A stretch of 64,000 nt of DNA from Pelobacter seleniigenes DSM 18267 (GCF_000711225.1 NZ_JOMG01000005.1:372001-436000), one strand, 5' to 3'. Positions 19,211-27,490 are shown, numbered from the stretch's first letter. The notes: generated by a model not told the origin, from the letters alone. Made by a program: numbers and translations.

Positions 19211-19615
19211 TCACGGCTGCACCCGTTGCCGACCCGGTCGACCAGCAGCATTCAAGGCTGTACGAACCAAATCAACAGAGGCCCAGGGATGATTCACGAC
19301 ACGGAGTTCAGCAGAGATTCGTTTAATTGCGGCGGTACGTTTTAAGCCCTGAACCAGGTAGAGGTCATACAGAGTGACCACGCGCTCATAGAAGCGATCG
19401 CGGGCTTGTGTTGAGAAGGAGTCGGCAGAGGAATCGCTGTACTTGGCATGCCTGACTTTGCTACGAACGGTTTTGACGAGACCGGTTAAGGAGTCGAGGA
19501 CTTGGAGATAGTCGAACAGCAGATCAGACGGCAGGACAAAGCTAACTTGAACCTGATCGTCATTGAGAGGGGTTATTTGAAGGTGTTCACGGAGATTGGA
19601 GAGCAGCGAGGTCAT
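19211..19615 (-). CDS. uncharacterised 134-residue protein abutting the transposon's left end
   Basis: I do not recognise this family. The protein is soluble, mainly helical, with a positively charged middle (VRSKVRHAKY) and a C-terminal helical segment HPWASVDLVRTALNAAGRP that could be a helix-turn-helix-like or oligomerisation unit. Its start codon (CAT on the plus strand, 19613-19615) directly abuts the left terminal inverted repeat, so any native promoter has been replaced by transposon sequence. A degenerate C-terminal copy (HPWAAVDLVRSALSAAGRP) lies beyond the right end at 51341-51454. Presence on both sides of the element suggests the family belongs to the target locus or to an earlier related insertion. 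Confidence 0.6.
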   Translation of the reverse strand: MTSLLSNLREHLQITPLNDDQVQVSFVLPSDLLFDYLQVLDSLTGLVKTVRSKVRHAKYSDSSADSFSTQARDRFYERVVTLYDLYLVQGLKRTAAIKRISAELRVVNHPWASVDLVRTALNAAGRPGRQRVQP

Positions 19616-19646
19616 CGGCCAACGAATTAAAAATTATGACAAATTG
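19616..19646 (+). repeat. left terminal inverted repeat of the Tn7-like element
   Basis: It reads inward from CGGCCAACGAATTAAA to ATGACAAATTG. Aligned without gaps to the reverse complement of 51226-51256, 26 of 31 positions match. Confidence 0.72.
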
Positions 19647-20195
19647 AGGCCGATAAATAGCTAAGATTTCACAATTGTCGCTATAACTGTCAAAAGGGTT
19701 GATTCCAAGAATGATGAATTAACCCTTTTGACAGAGTAGCCAATTGAAATAACAAATATGACAAGACATACAGTTAAAGTTGACAGCCTGAGACTTATTT
19801 GTAAAAAATTAGATCTGAACAAACAGACATTGGCAATTTTTATTAAGATCAAAAGTAGCTGATACTCGTTTCAGATTTCCTTAGATGTTTCGAGAGCGGG
19901 GATTTGATAGGACATTTGAAACTGATGGCACCTGAGTTCCTGATCCCTTGTCAGAATCTCATAAATCCTAAGTTTTGAAATGTGCCTCCTCATGGGAACT
20001 TAAAGCCCATTTAGGCAGATCCGTCTATTATTGATAGAAAATTTTCAATAAACTGAATAGTATTTGATATACTAGCCACTTATCCAAATTGAATAAAGAT
20101 TCAATATTGATATAGGCAGACAGTTTTGTGTCTTTATTTACTGTTTTATACAAATCTGCCCATTTACCGTTGGCAGGTGATGAGATGAGAAAGGC
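19647..20195. other. gene-free left end of the transposon with TnsB-site-like repeats
   Basis: About 550 AT-rich bases without a credible gene. TGACA or TGTCA motifs recur at about 19688, 19730, 19759 and 19780. CTGTCAAAAGGGTT (19687-19700) and AACCCTTTTGACAG (19721-19734) form a perfect 14-bp inverted repeat with a 20-base spacer. This arrangement resembles the multiple transposase-binding sites in Tn7-like left ends. The remainder (19860-20195) holds nothing I can name. Confidence 0.5.
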
Positions 20196-20678
20196 ATGGG
20201 CAATCGTGGGATGAGCGAGAAACTTGTCATCTCGAACGTGCGGGTCTTCCGGCAGATTGCCACCGAAGCTTTTCAACTCATGCAGGGTCAAATGAGTTCT
20301 GGCAGACGACCGCAGCCAGATGGGCCCCCGGGTTGGATTCTGACATTTGACCCGGAGCAAAAAAGTTTTAAGAACGCCCTTGTCGTCCTCGCCTTTGTCG
20401 GCGTCTGTCTCGAAGCAGTGTTGCACCTTCTTATTGTGGAGCAACAAGGCATAAAGGCATACAAAACCCACGACAGGAAGACCTACGAAGACAAGTTGCG
20501 CCTCCTGGGCTGCGACGATGAGGAAATCTTGGAACTGTGTACCCACTTTAGGAAGGTGAGACGCGAGGTGGTGCATGAGAAGGCGCACATTGACAACGGA
20601 GAAATCCGGAAAGCACAGAGCGAGGCCAAGGCTGCCATTTCGTTACTAGATAAGGTCTTTGCCTACTTCAAATTGTGA
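20196..20678 (+). CDS. HEPN-motif protein on a cassette-like unit
   Basis: The 160-residue protein is predominantly helical. It has a hydrophobic helix (ALVVLAFVGVCLEAVLHLL) at about residues 61-79 and the motif RREVVHEK, where R122-x4-H127 fits the Rx4-6H signature of HEPN ribonuclease/nucleotidyltransferase-associated domains. HEPN proteins often act as RNase toxins or effectors. The overall family is not recognised, so toxin activity is inference from one motif. The gene is followed after a few bases by an attC-like site (20683-20757), so it looks like a gene cassette. The ATG at 20196 has a poor ribosome binding site; MSEKL at 20211 is an alternative start. Confidence 0.6.
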   Translation: MGNRGMSEKLVISNVRVFRQIATEAFQLMQGQMSSGRRPQPDGPPGWILTFDPEQKSFKNALVVLAFVGVCLEAVLHLLIVEQQGIKAYKTHDRKTYEDKLRLLGCDDEEILELCTHFRKVRREVVHEKAHIDNGEIRKAQSEAKAAISLLDKVFAYFKL

Positions 20679-20682
20679 ACTG

Positions 20683-20757
20683 CCAACCAGAGCGTCCAGC
20701 GGATTTGCTACACGCTTCGCGTTCTGCAAACGCGCTGACGTCAGCCGTTAGCCCTTA
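20683..20757 (+). other. integron-like attC recombination site
   Basis: The site runs from GCCAACC to GTTAGCC. GCGTCCAGCG near the 5' side is imperfectly complementary to CGCTGACGTC near the 3' side, as expected for L'' and L' arms. Between them TTTGC/GCAAA and ACGC-TTC-GCGT form a terminal stem. It lies between the stop of one gene and the start of the next in the same orientation, which is the normal position of an attC. No integron integrase gene is present in the window. Confidence 0.6.
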
Positions 20758-20765
20758 GGCATAAT

Positions 20766-21416
20766 ATGCTTACATTTCGAATCCATGGAGAAAACGCTGT
20801 CGCCTCACTGTACCTGTGGGAATTGGTAATTCAATGTCAGGTTGCAGAATATGCCTATAAACGCCTTAAAGAACAATCTCGTATCGATATTGAACGAGAC
20901 TTCAACTCGACCTGGCCGCACTCTCAAACTGCCGTTGAAATATTTGCTGATTGTTCAGCATTCCTTAGTGCAACAAGTATTGTATCCAAAATAATATTTT
21001 CAGGAATCGACACAAATAAACCAAAGGGAACAAATGGCTCAACGGAAAATTTTCATTCAAAAAGAAGTTGCGCACTACGGAAACTATTGAAAATTGATAA
21101 TCTTCCAACTTTACATTCATTAGGTGTAAGAAATTCATTTGAACATATAGATGAAAGACTTGATCGTTTGTTTAGAGAACAACCATCAGGTGATTTTACT
21201 TGGATACATCTCACACGCCATGAGCCGCCTACTGGACTCGTATTGAAGCGCTTCGACCCAAATCAAATGAAAATATGCTACCTAGATCAAGAACTTGATA
21301 TAGCCACTTGCTTTAAAGAACTTGAAATAGTCAAATCAAAAGCCAATGCATCTCATCGTTTGATTAGAAAATATGAGCCCTTAATCGACCTTCTGTCTTG
21401 CTCCAGCAAGGGTTAA
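20766..21416 (+). CDS. HEPN-motif protein on a cassette-like unit
   Basis: The 216-residue protein contains GVRNSFEHIDERLD, where R122-N-x3-H127 is a textbook HEPN active-site motif (Rx4H with the frequent Asn). The rest is alpha-helical and not recognised. It starts 9 bases after the attC core, as the first gene of a cassette would. Right after its stop the sequence GGTTAACAAAATGAGGCGC looks like the start of another attC but passes at once into a truncated IS1182-type transposase, so this cassette has probably lost its own attC. The gene is AT-richer than the core genes. A toxin or anti-phage RNase role is possible but unproven. Confidence 0.62.
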   Translation: MLTFRIHGENAVASLYLWELVIQCQVAEYAYKRLKEQSRIDIERDFNSTWPHSQTAVEIFADCSAFLSATSIVSKIIFSGIDTNKPKGTNGSTENFHSKRSCALRKLLKIDNLPTLHSLGVRNSFEHIDERLDRLFREQPSGDFTWIHLTRHEPPTGLVLKRFDPNQMKICYLDQELDIATCFKELEIVKSKANASHRLIRKYEPLIDLLSCSSKG

Positions 21417-21419
21417 CAA

Positions 21420-21642
21420 AATGAGGCGCTGTGCCGGGAAAATGTTCTTTTCATGGCACTCTCCGCGGATTTCCGTACCGACTTCACCACGATCGCCGAT
21501 TTCATCTCCGGTTCCAGTGACGAGATCGCCAAGCTGTTTCATCAGGTGCTGATGATCTACGATGACCTGGGTTTGATCGCCAAGGCGGTGCGCCATATGC
21601 TGACGGTTCATCGTGAGGAAGATCGCAAGGGAGAGAACGATC
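21420..21642 (+). pseudogene. IS1182-type transposase, 5' fragment (truncated and internally deleted)
   Basis: The translation EALCRENVLFMALSADFRTD followed by FTTIADFI and IAKLFHQVLMIYDDLGLIAK matches the N-terminal third of IS1182/IS1380-like DDE transposases. The first ~70 residues are missing at the junction with the preceding cassette. The segment with the first catalytic aspartate has been deleted between DLGLIAK and VRHMLTVHREED. It is then interrupted by the IS66 element at 21643. The last 8 bases (21635-21642, GAACGATC) are the target duplication of that insertion. Confidence 0.75.
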
Positions 21643-21713
21643 GTAAGCGTTCCACAGCGCACCTCTTGCAAGGGCAGCAAATTGTAGCCGTCGTAGGCTT
21701 AGACCTACAACGT

Positions 21714-23222
21714 TTACGACGCACGTTTGATTGATTTGGCTTTGCTCCAGGCGGCGGGTGTGACTTGGCCTATCTCCTGGATTTTCATGTGGGGAAGGCG
21801 TTCGAGGACGTCTTTGAGGTAGCTATAGGGATCGATGCCGTGTGTCTTGCAGCTCTGCAGGATGGTGTAAATGACGGCACTTCGCCATCCGGCGTCTTCG
21901 TCGCCGATGAACAGCCAGTTCTTGCGTCCGAGTGCTGCGGGACGAATCGCGTTCTCGATCAGGTTGTTGTCGATTTCGACCTGGCCGTGTTTAACATAGA
22001 CCTGCAGGCCATCGCGTTGACGCAGGGCGTAGGCGATGGCGGTGCCGGTCAGTGACTTCGGCTTGTATCTGCCGCTTTCGAGCATCTGCTCAAGGGCGGT
22101 AAAGAGGCGATCAAGAATCGGGCGACTCTGCCATGAGCGTACGGCGGCGCGCAGCACAGGTGTGGTTTCTTGTTCGCGCAGCTTCTTTTCGATCAGATAA
22201 AGCAGGCCGATCTGATGCAGAATCCAGCGGTTGCGTACAAGATGCTCTCCCGCTTCGAGCGCCTGATAGAAACGGCGGCGGACGTGTGCCCAGCAGTGCG
22301 CGTGAGCTTTACACCCGAAGTCGCTTGCGAGCTTGTTGTAAGGCTTGTATTCGTCGGTCTGGATGATGCAGTTGAAGTCGGCGGGCAACCAGCGCTGCAG
22401 CTGTGCGTAGCCGCGTCCGGCCGCCCAGTGAAAGACCGTGTCTCCACGCGGGGCGTTGCTCACCCACAGGTAGCCTTTAGGGGTTCTGCCTTGCCCCGGA
22501 GCAAGGTAGCGTACTGGTGTTTCGTCAAGCTGAACGTAGCCGCCAGCCAGCTGATCTTCAAACATGCGCCTGGTAACAGGTTGCAACCAGTTGGCGACAA
22601 GTTCAACGGCGCGGCACAGGGTATTGCGCCCCAGATGGACATCGTAGCGCTGCTTGAAGATCTGCTCCTGTCGGTAGAGCGGCAGATGATCGGCGTATTT
22701 GCCGACGACGATATGAGCCAGCAGACCCGGAGCCAGAAGGCCGCGGTCAAGAAGTTTCGGCGGCAGCACAGCTGTAATCGGTGCGGCATCGGGAGCGTTG
22801 CGTTTCACCCAGGTGCGACGAATTTGTCTGCGCAGAAGGAAACGCCCCGGTTCATAATCGAGCTGCTCGCTGACTTCTTCGCCGATATGGCGGTAGAGCG
22901 AAGGATTGGCTTTGACGGGCTCAGGATCGAGGATGTCTTCAATGACGGGAAGATCTTCTGGGTAGCGTGGCCGACGGGGTTGGCGCTTACGCGCTTTTTT
23001 TAAGGCTTGCGTTTCTGTCGGCAGTTCAACGCAAGCCTCAGACTGCCCCGGCGTTTGATCCTCAAACATGCTCAGCTGATCGCCGAACAGTTTTTCACTC
23101 TGTCCGCCGCCGAACACTCGGCGGACAAGGGCATCGACCTTTAAGCGCAGCAGCCGATTCTCTTCGCGCAGCTGCTCAAGCTCTCTATCTTTACGGGCTA
23201 TGATTTCTGATTTAGTGTGAAG
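21714..23222 (-). pseudogene. tnpC: IS66 transposase TnpC, 5' end separated by IS200 insertion
   Basis: About 500 residues of an IS66 DDE transposase: an N-terminal coiled coil (ARKDRELEQLREENRLLRLK), a zinc-finger region, the catalytic core (YVQLDETPVRYL, then CIIQTDEYKPYNKL and VEIDNNLIENAIRPAALGRK), and the usual C-terminus (HGIDPYSYLKDVLERLP). The first codons lie on the other side of the IS200 element. Joining 23222 to 23877 restores an ATG-AGT start (MSLHTKSEII). A frame reading into the IS200 from 23312 still supplies upstream starts, so some product may be made, but the native start and ribosome binding site are displaced. Confidence 0.85.
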
Positions 23223-23876
23223 TAGAAACCCCCGTCCTTTGGGCGGGGTCAGAGTCCTTCGGCTTTGCCAGAAGGGCTCATGGCAGTCCATATTCAGAAG
23301 TTGTTCCCGCAACTAACTGAACAGAAAGGAAAGCCATGAGCCGTTTTCGAAAATTAACACATGCCATCTGGCACTGTCAGTACCACATTGTCTGGGTCCC
23401 GAAATATCGCTTCCGAATATTGGAAGGCGAACTGGCTCAGGAAGTACGAGCATGTATACGGATCTTCAGTGGGCAAAGTCACTGTGAGATCGTCGAGCTG
23501 AATATCCAGAAAGACCACGTCCATCTGATCATCATGGTGCCGCCGAAGGTAGCCATTTCAGAGTTGATGGGGCGCCTGAAAGGACGATCAGCGATACGAA
23601 TTTTAAAGAACCATCCCAAATTGCGAAAGAATCGCTACTGGGGGAATCATTTCTGGGCGCCCGGCTACTGCGTTGATACCGTCGGTTTGGATACTGAGAT
23701 GATCAGACGCTACGTGCGGTATCAAGAGGCGCACGAAAAGAAGATAGAACAGCAACAACTTAAATTTTAACCCAACAGGACAAGGGAACGACGCTCCGGC
23801 TGCCCTCTTTGGGGGCTGCCGGCAACGCCCCCTCAGGGGGCGCCTTTAAAGCCCCGTCCTTTGGGCGGGGTTTTTT
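23223..23876 (+). mobile_element. IS200/IS605-family element (tnpA only)
   Basis: A 654-bp insertion with CCCCGTCCTTTGGGCGGGG hairpins near both ends (23230s and 23852-23870), as subterminal hairpins of the IS200 group. It carries a single Y1 transposase gene and no tnpB. The boundaries are inferred from restoration of the IS66 tnpC frame and are good to a few bases. No target duplication is expected for this family. Confidence 0.8.
23336..23770 (+). CDS. tnpA: IS200-type Y1 transposase TnpA
   Basis: The 144-residue protein has the HUH metal site in KDHVHLIIMVPP at about residues 62-73 and the nucleophilic tyrosine in MIRRYVRYQ near residue 125. It begins with the typical HAIWHCQYHIVWVPKYR. 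It performs single-strand DNA transposition using the terminal hairpins. AAAGGAAAG precedes the ATG. It appears intact. Confidence 0.93.
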   Translation: MSRFRKLTHAIWHCQYHIVWVPKYRFRILEGELAQEVRACIRIFSGQSHCEIVELNIQKDHVHLIIMVPPKVAISELMGRLKGRSAIRILKNHPKLRKNRYWGNHFWAPGYCVDTVGLDTEMIRRYVRYQEAHEKKIEQQQLKF

Positions 23877-23940
23877 ACTCATGGCCTAAAGATACATGAT
23901 TTCAGAGGGTTACGGAAGAAAAAAGTCGACACATGACGAC

Positions 23941-24294
23941 TTATTCGCGTTCATACCAGGGGCGCATTCTGGCTCCCTTGAGATCGATGCCGTCTGTCAG
24001 TAACGTCAATGCTTCCGGCGTGAGAGACAGCCGTTTTTGACCGGCCTGCGATGATCGTGGCCAACTGAAACGTCCCTGTTCAAGGCGTTTGGCCGCAACC
24101 CATAATCCGGTGCCATCCCAGAACAGGAGCTTGAGGCGATCATGCCGTTTGTTGGTGAAGAGATAAAGGGCCCCTTGGTAAGGATCGCTACCGAGATGTT
24201 CCTGAACAACAGCGGCCAGCCCGTTAAAACTTTTGCGCATGTCTTGCGGTTCAAGGGCCACAAAAACCTTAAGGGCGCCGGCAAAGCTTAGCAT
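23941..24294 (-). CDS. tnpB: IS66 accessory protein TnpB (IS66 Orf2-like)
   Basis: The 117-residue protein has the standard IS66 Orf2 sequence: VALEPQDMRKSFNGLAAVV, then GALYLFTNKRHDRLKLLFWD and GLWVAAKRLEQGRFSWP. It is required with TnpA for efficient IS66 transposition, although its biochemical role is unclear. It overlaps the tnpA stop by 7 bases and reads towards tnpC. It is full length. Confidence 0.92.
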   Translation of the reverse strand: MLSFAGALKVFVALEPQDMRKSFNGLAAVVQEHLGSDPYQGALYLFTNKRHDRLKLLFWDGTGLWVAAKRLEQGRFSWPRSSQAGQKRLSLTPEALTLLTDGIDLKGARMRPWYERE

Positions 24295-24656
24295 GTGCAG
24301 TCCAGGTATTTCAGCAGGGCTGCAACCAGGGGGAATTGCTCCGGCCGGGTGACTGTGACGCTGGCACCACCTGGCAGAGAGATGCTCAACCCGACAGGAT
24401 CGGAATCAGGACAGCGAACCTCAACCTCCTCGAAAAAGGTCGCGGACTTATTTTCGGTAGCTTGTCGTTGGCGCCGACGCATCTGTCGCCAATGGGCGAA
24501 GGTGGTGTAGCGAATGCCATGGAGCCGAGCAAAAGCGGCTCCGCTCATACTGGTTTGTTCAAAAGCATCCAGCCACGCATCACGTTGTTCCGGGCTGGTC
24601 GGCTCACGGCGACCGAGGGTATCGGTTTTGAGAATTGTCAGGTCATTAGGTGTCAT
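24288..24656 (-). CDS. tnpA: IS66 accessory protein TnpA
   Basis: A protein of about 122 residues with an N-terminal helix-turn-helix (SGAAFARLHGIRYTTFAHWR) and the C-terminal IS66 TnpA tail (GLSISLPGGASVTVTRPEQF). It is the first gene of the IS66 operon on the minus strand, followed by tnpB with a short overlap. An in-frame GTG at 24662 is an alternative start. Confidence 0.85.
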   Translation of the reverse strand: MTPNDLTILKTDTLGRREPTSPEQRDAWLDAFEQTSMSGAAFARLHGIRYTTFAHWRQMRRRQRQATENKSATFFEEVEVRCPDSDPVGLSISLPGGASVTVTRPEQFPLVAALLKYLDCTC

Positions 24657-24716
24657 AGGCACAAGCCTACGACATTTACGATATTTTCAACAGGTGGGGC
24701 TTGGTGGGACGCTTAC

Positions 24717-25678
24717 GAACGATCACCAGATCCGTAAGAAACAACAGCAGCAGATCGATACCCTGCTCAAAGCCAGTGACAAGATTGACCGTTTTCTCAA
24801 AGAGAACGAACCGCGCCTGGGACATGGCGGCAAGGAAGTGCAGAGCAACATCACCGATCCCGACAGTGCCAAGATGAAAACCAGTCATGGTGTCATTCAG
24901 GGCTATGTTGGTGTCGCTGCCGTTGACAGCAAGCACCAGGTTGTTGTCAACGGCAGCGTTTGGGCAGGGACAGGAACACGGACTGCTGGAACCCATAATC
25001 GAACAGATTGACCAGGCCTTTCAGGCGGATGACAGGCCTCTCTCCAAGGAGACAAAAGTTCTGGCTGACAGCGGTTTTTGCAACAAAGACACCCTTCACT
25101 ATCTGGAACACTATAAGATCGACGGCTATCTCGCCGATCACGGGTTCCGTTCCCGCGATCCCCGCTTTGCGGATGCGGACAAATACAAACCAAAGAGTCC
25201 GCAAAAAATCACGGCCAAAATGCGCTTTACCGCGGCCGATTTTCAGGTTGACCTGGAACAGCAGACCTGCATCTGTCCGGCCGGAAAAAGCCTGTGGCTC
25301 AAGTGCACCAGAGCCAAGATTCAGAACCATATTTTTATGGGACATCGAGATGACTGCGACACCTGTTCGTTGCGGTTCCAATGCCTGCGCAGCGTCAAAC
25401 AAAAAGGAGCCCGTCAGGTCAACATCCTGCTGGAGCATATTGCCAGCGAGAAAACCGGTCCGTTGCAGCGGATGAAGCAGAAGATTGACAGCAAACTTGG
25501 CCGCCATATCTACAGCCAACGTCTGGGCATCGTCGAGCCGGTCTTCGGACATATTTGTGAAGCCATCGGGATCAGACGCTTCACCCTGCGTAGCAAGGCC
25601 AAGGTCAACGGACAGTGGCAGCTGATGGCCATGCTACACAATCTGACCAAGATTCACCGATTTGGAGCAATCGCGTAG
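24717..25678 (+). pseudogene. IS1182-type transposase, 3' fragment with frameshift
   Basis: The first part reads IRKKQQQQIDTLLKASDKID, then NITDPDSAKMKTSHGVIQGY and KHQVVVN. Near 24955 the frame changes, and the second frame gives FGQGQEHGLLEPIIEQI, LADSGFCNKDTLHYLE and the C-terminal RQVNILLEHIASEK plus VEPVFGHICEAIGIRRF. These are the middle and C-terminal regions of an IS1182-type transposase. The frameshift, together with the deletion and the IS66 insertion in the 5' part, makes the gene non-functional. Confidence 0.85.
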
Positions 25679-25826
25679 AGAAAGTCCCATGAAATCAGAG
25701 ATAAATCAGAAAGATGGAGTATAAAAAACTCAACAAGACCATTTCTTCTGAAGGAACCAGACTTGTGGCTGAAAAGCCCATCGGCCGATAATCGGCTATA
25801 ACAACATTCAGGATCTGAGCTGTAGG

Positions 25827-26096
25827 GTGTTGGTGCTTAGGTTTTCCTACAGGCTCGTTGCTTCAGCTATCGGAACTATGGAGGCTCTTGCTATGCCAGC
25901 CAGCTCTTCACTTGTCGAGCTTACCAAAGACGAACATCCGACGGTAAGACGTGAAGCAATCAACGTATTACCTAAAATTAAATACGAAGGTCCAGATTAT
26001 ATAGTGCAACTTGAGACTATAGCTGCTTCTGATAGTAATATTTTCAACCAAAAGGCTGCAAAAGAAATATTGCAAAGCATTCAAAATGGCCATTAA
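25827..26096 (+). CDS. small HEAT-repeat-like protein, possibly a fragment
   Basis: The frame gives 89 residues; the last 60 (LVELTKDEHPTVRREAINVL, then YIVQLETIAASDSN) look like one and a half HEAT/PBS-lyase-type helical repeats. The first 25 residues look non-native and no ribosome binding site is clear, so this may be the remaining 3' part of a longer HEAT-repeat gene cut by the IS1182-type insertion. Function unknown. Confidence 0.35.
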   Translation: MLVLRFSYRLVASAIGTMEALAMPASSSLVELTKDEHPTVRREAINVLPKIKYEGPDYIVQLETIAASDSNIFNQKAAKEILQSIQNGH

Positions 26097-26215
26097 GTAT
26101 ATTCCGTAACTATCGCATCAACCGGTGGGAACAGTGTTAGGCTAAAGTCGCAAGAAGTATAGAGATGCGAAACGCCCTACCTCCACCCGGACGGCTTTCA
26201 AAAACGGAGGTGAAA

Positions 26216-26818
26216 ATGAAAGAAGAACATTGGGTGCTACGTGATGAGATTGTAAATATTCACGCAATGGCCAAGGGAGGTCTTCCCCAGAATCATTCTC
26301 ACCAAATTTTTGTGTGCAAGAAAAAGCCATTTAAAAAGAAGAAAGGCGCACCATTCCTCTTAGATAAAAAAGAAACACCACCAAAATACAACCTTTCTAA
26401 GCTTGGAATGTGGTACGAGGACAAAATAAAAGCTGAAGATTTTTCACTTAATTACGTTGGGTTTATCGATTTTCAAATTGAAATAAGTGTTAATTTTGAA
26501 ACATTTAAAGAACTAACAGAAAAGAATTTTTTCAGTATTTGGACTCCAACGTCCCCATTGGACTATTTTGAAAAAAACAAAACAGGTTACTTGGTAGTAT
26601 TTAAAGTTTTCAAAACAAAGACCAAAATAAATGAACGACTTCTTGAAAAAGGGCGAAAGGGCAGAAATTCATTTTTCAGACTCACTGAATACCCAATTTA
26701 TGACCTTTGTGAGCCAGTAATCGAAACTGAAAAATACGAAAGTATGAAATCTGAGCTTTTGTCCATATTGAAGGCCAACAATTCATTTGTCAGCATCTAC
26801 AAAGAAAATCAACCCTGA
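26216..26818 (+). CDS. uncharacterised 200-residue protein
   Basis: I do not recognise this family. The protein begins MKEEHWVLRDEIVNIHAMAK and is lysine-rich and AT-rich in coding sequence, with no signal peptide or membrane segment. The ATG at 26216 has a perfect GGAGG five bases upstream; an earlier in-frame start at 26165 lacks one. It precedes the DnaJ-type zinc-finger gene by 34 bases, so the two may be co-transcribed. Context is transposon cargo. Confidence 0.65.
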   Translation: MKEEHWVLRDEIVNIHAMAKGGLPQNHSHQIFVCKKKPFKKKKGAPFLLDKKETPPKYNLSKLGMWYEDKIKAEDFSLNYVGFIDFQIEISVNFETFKELTEKNFFSIWTPTSPLDYFEKNKTGYLVVFKVFKTKTKINERLLEKGRKGRNSFFRLTEYPIYDLCEPVIETEKYESMKSELLSILKANNSFVSIYKENQP

Positions 26819-26852
26819 ACTGTGAATCAGAATAACCGAGAAGGAGAGATTC

Positions 26853-27230
26853 GTGCAAAGACGACCAGCAATATATCGTTGTGACTTTTGCAGAGGAACA
26901 GGCAAGTTAGAAAAATTCAGTGAACCGTGCAACTGTAATGGTGGCTGGATAAAAGGGAGTGGAAATATCGAAATTCGCTGCGAAAAGTGCGAAGGGAGGG
27001 GATGGAAGCCCGATCCTTGCCCAATATGTGATGGGACAGGAGAAAAAAAAGGGTATGAATATCGTCATGTCTGTCCTGAATGTAAAGGTAATGGAACAAT
27101 CTCAGAGTACGAACCACGTGGGTCTCTTTCAGGAGATGGAACCAAATGGTTTGAAGAAGCTCCAGAGCGTGTAACGCGAAAGTGTCAATGTGAAAACGGC
27201 TATATTTGGAACTCAATTGATTACGATTAA
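26853..27230 (+). CDS. stand-alone DnaJ-type cysteine-rich zinc-finger protein
   Basis: The 125-residue protein carries four CxxCxGxG-like units (CDFCRGTG, CEKCEGRG, CPICDGTG, CPECKGNG), the arrangement of the DnaJ central zinc-binding domain, plus a further pair of cysteines near the C-terminus (KCQCENG). There is no J-domain or DnaJ C-terminal domain. Such isolated modules may bind unfolded proteins or act as zinc scaffolds; the role here is unknown. It starts with GTG preceded by AAGGAGAG. The repeat GAATCAGAATAACCGA sits directly before its ribosome binding site. Confidence 0.75.
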   Translation: MQRRPAIYRCDFCRGTGKLEKFSEPCNCNGGWIKGSGNIEIRCEKCEGRGWKPDPCPICDGTGEKKGYEYRHVCPECKGNGTISEYEPRGSLSGDGTKWFEEAPERVTRKCQCENGYIWNSIDYD

Positions 27231-27298
27231 GTATCCGCAATGTAGAAACCACGGAATCTTTCATTAGTGAAATTATTTGGTTATCAATTCGAATCACT

Positions 27299-27490
27299 AT
27301 GATGATCGGCCAATTGAAGGATATCGCTTATAAATTTGAAGAGATGCCTACAACAGTAAAGAAAGACACGGCGGGAGAAGCTATGGAGATTTTAAACCAC
27401 TATGAAAAAAAACTAACCGGCTTGCTGCGGATCTGGCGCAATCGGAATCAAAATAACCGAGGAATATATGTTTCGTTGTCTTCCAAATAA
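27299..27490 (+). CDS. doubtful small protein upstream of the 273-residue gene
   Basis: A 63-residue frame (MMIGQLKDIAYKFEEMPTTV...) overlaps the next gene by 23 bases. The first 50 residues have a helical, charged composition compatible with a real peptide. The last residues read through the GAATCAAAATAACCGA repeat, and no ribosome binding site is evident. It may be a remnant. Confidence 0.25.
   Translation: MMIGQLKDIAYKFEEMPTTVKKDTAGEAMEILNHYEKKLTGLLRIWRNRNQNNRGIYVSLSSK

Larger units (their letters stand above)
21643..24716. mobile_element. IS66-family insertion sequence, itself interrupted by an IS200-type element
   Basis: The ends are GTAAGCGTTCCAC at 21643 and its counterpart GTAAGCGTCCCACC on the minus strand at 24716, the usual IS66 terminus. 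The flanks GAACGATC (21635-21642 and 24717-24724) are a perfect 8-bp target duplication, as IS66 makes. It encodes tnpA, tnpB and tnpC on the minus strand. Without the IS200 it would be about 2.4 kb, the normal size. It sits inside the decayed IS1182-type transposase. Confidence 0.92.

Noticed and set aside
19661-19852. 63-residue hydrophobic protein in the left transposon end
   Set aside because: It overlaps the binding-site-like repeats, has no ribosome binding site and reflects AT-rich composition.
22170-23003. 277-residue protein on the plus strand inside IS66 tnpC
   Set aside because: It is an antisense frame; the minus strand carries a full set of IS66 transposase motifs.
21690-24673. 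GTCGTAGGCTT inverted repeats as the IS66 termini
   Set aside because: They are subterminal; the outer GTAAGCG ends at 21643 and 24716 are flanked by a perfect 8-bp target duplication.
24887-25678. Intact 263-residue transposase
   Set aside because: The upstream frame holds the preceding part of the same protein, so a frameshift near 24955 splits it; it is a pseudogene fragment.
26090-26143. Second attC site ending GTTAGGC
   Set aside because: The 3' core is perfect, but no complementary 5' core or arms could be found upstream within a normal attC length.
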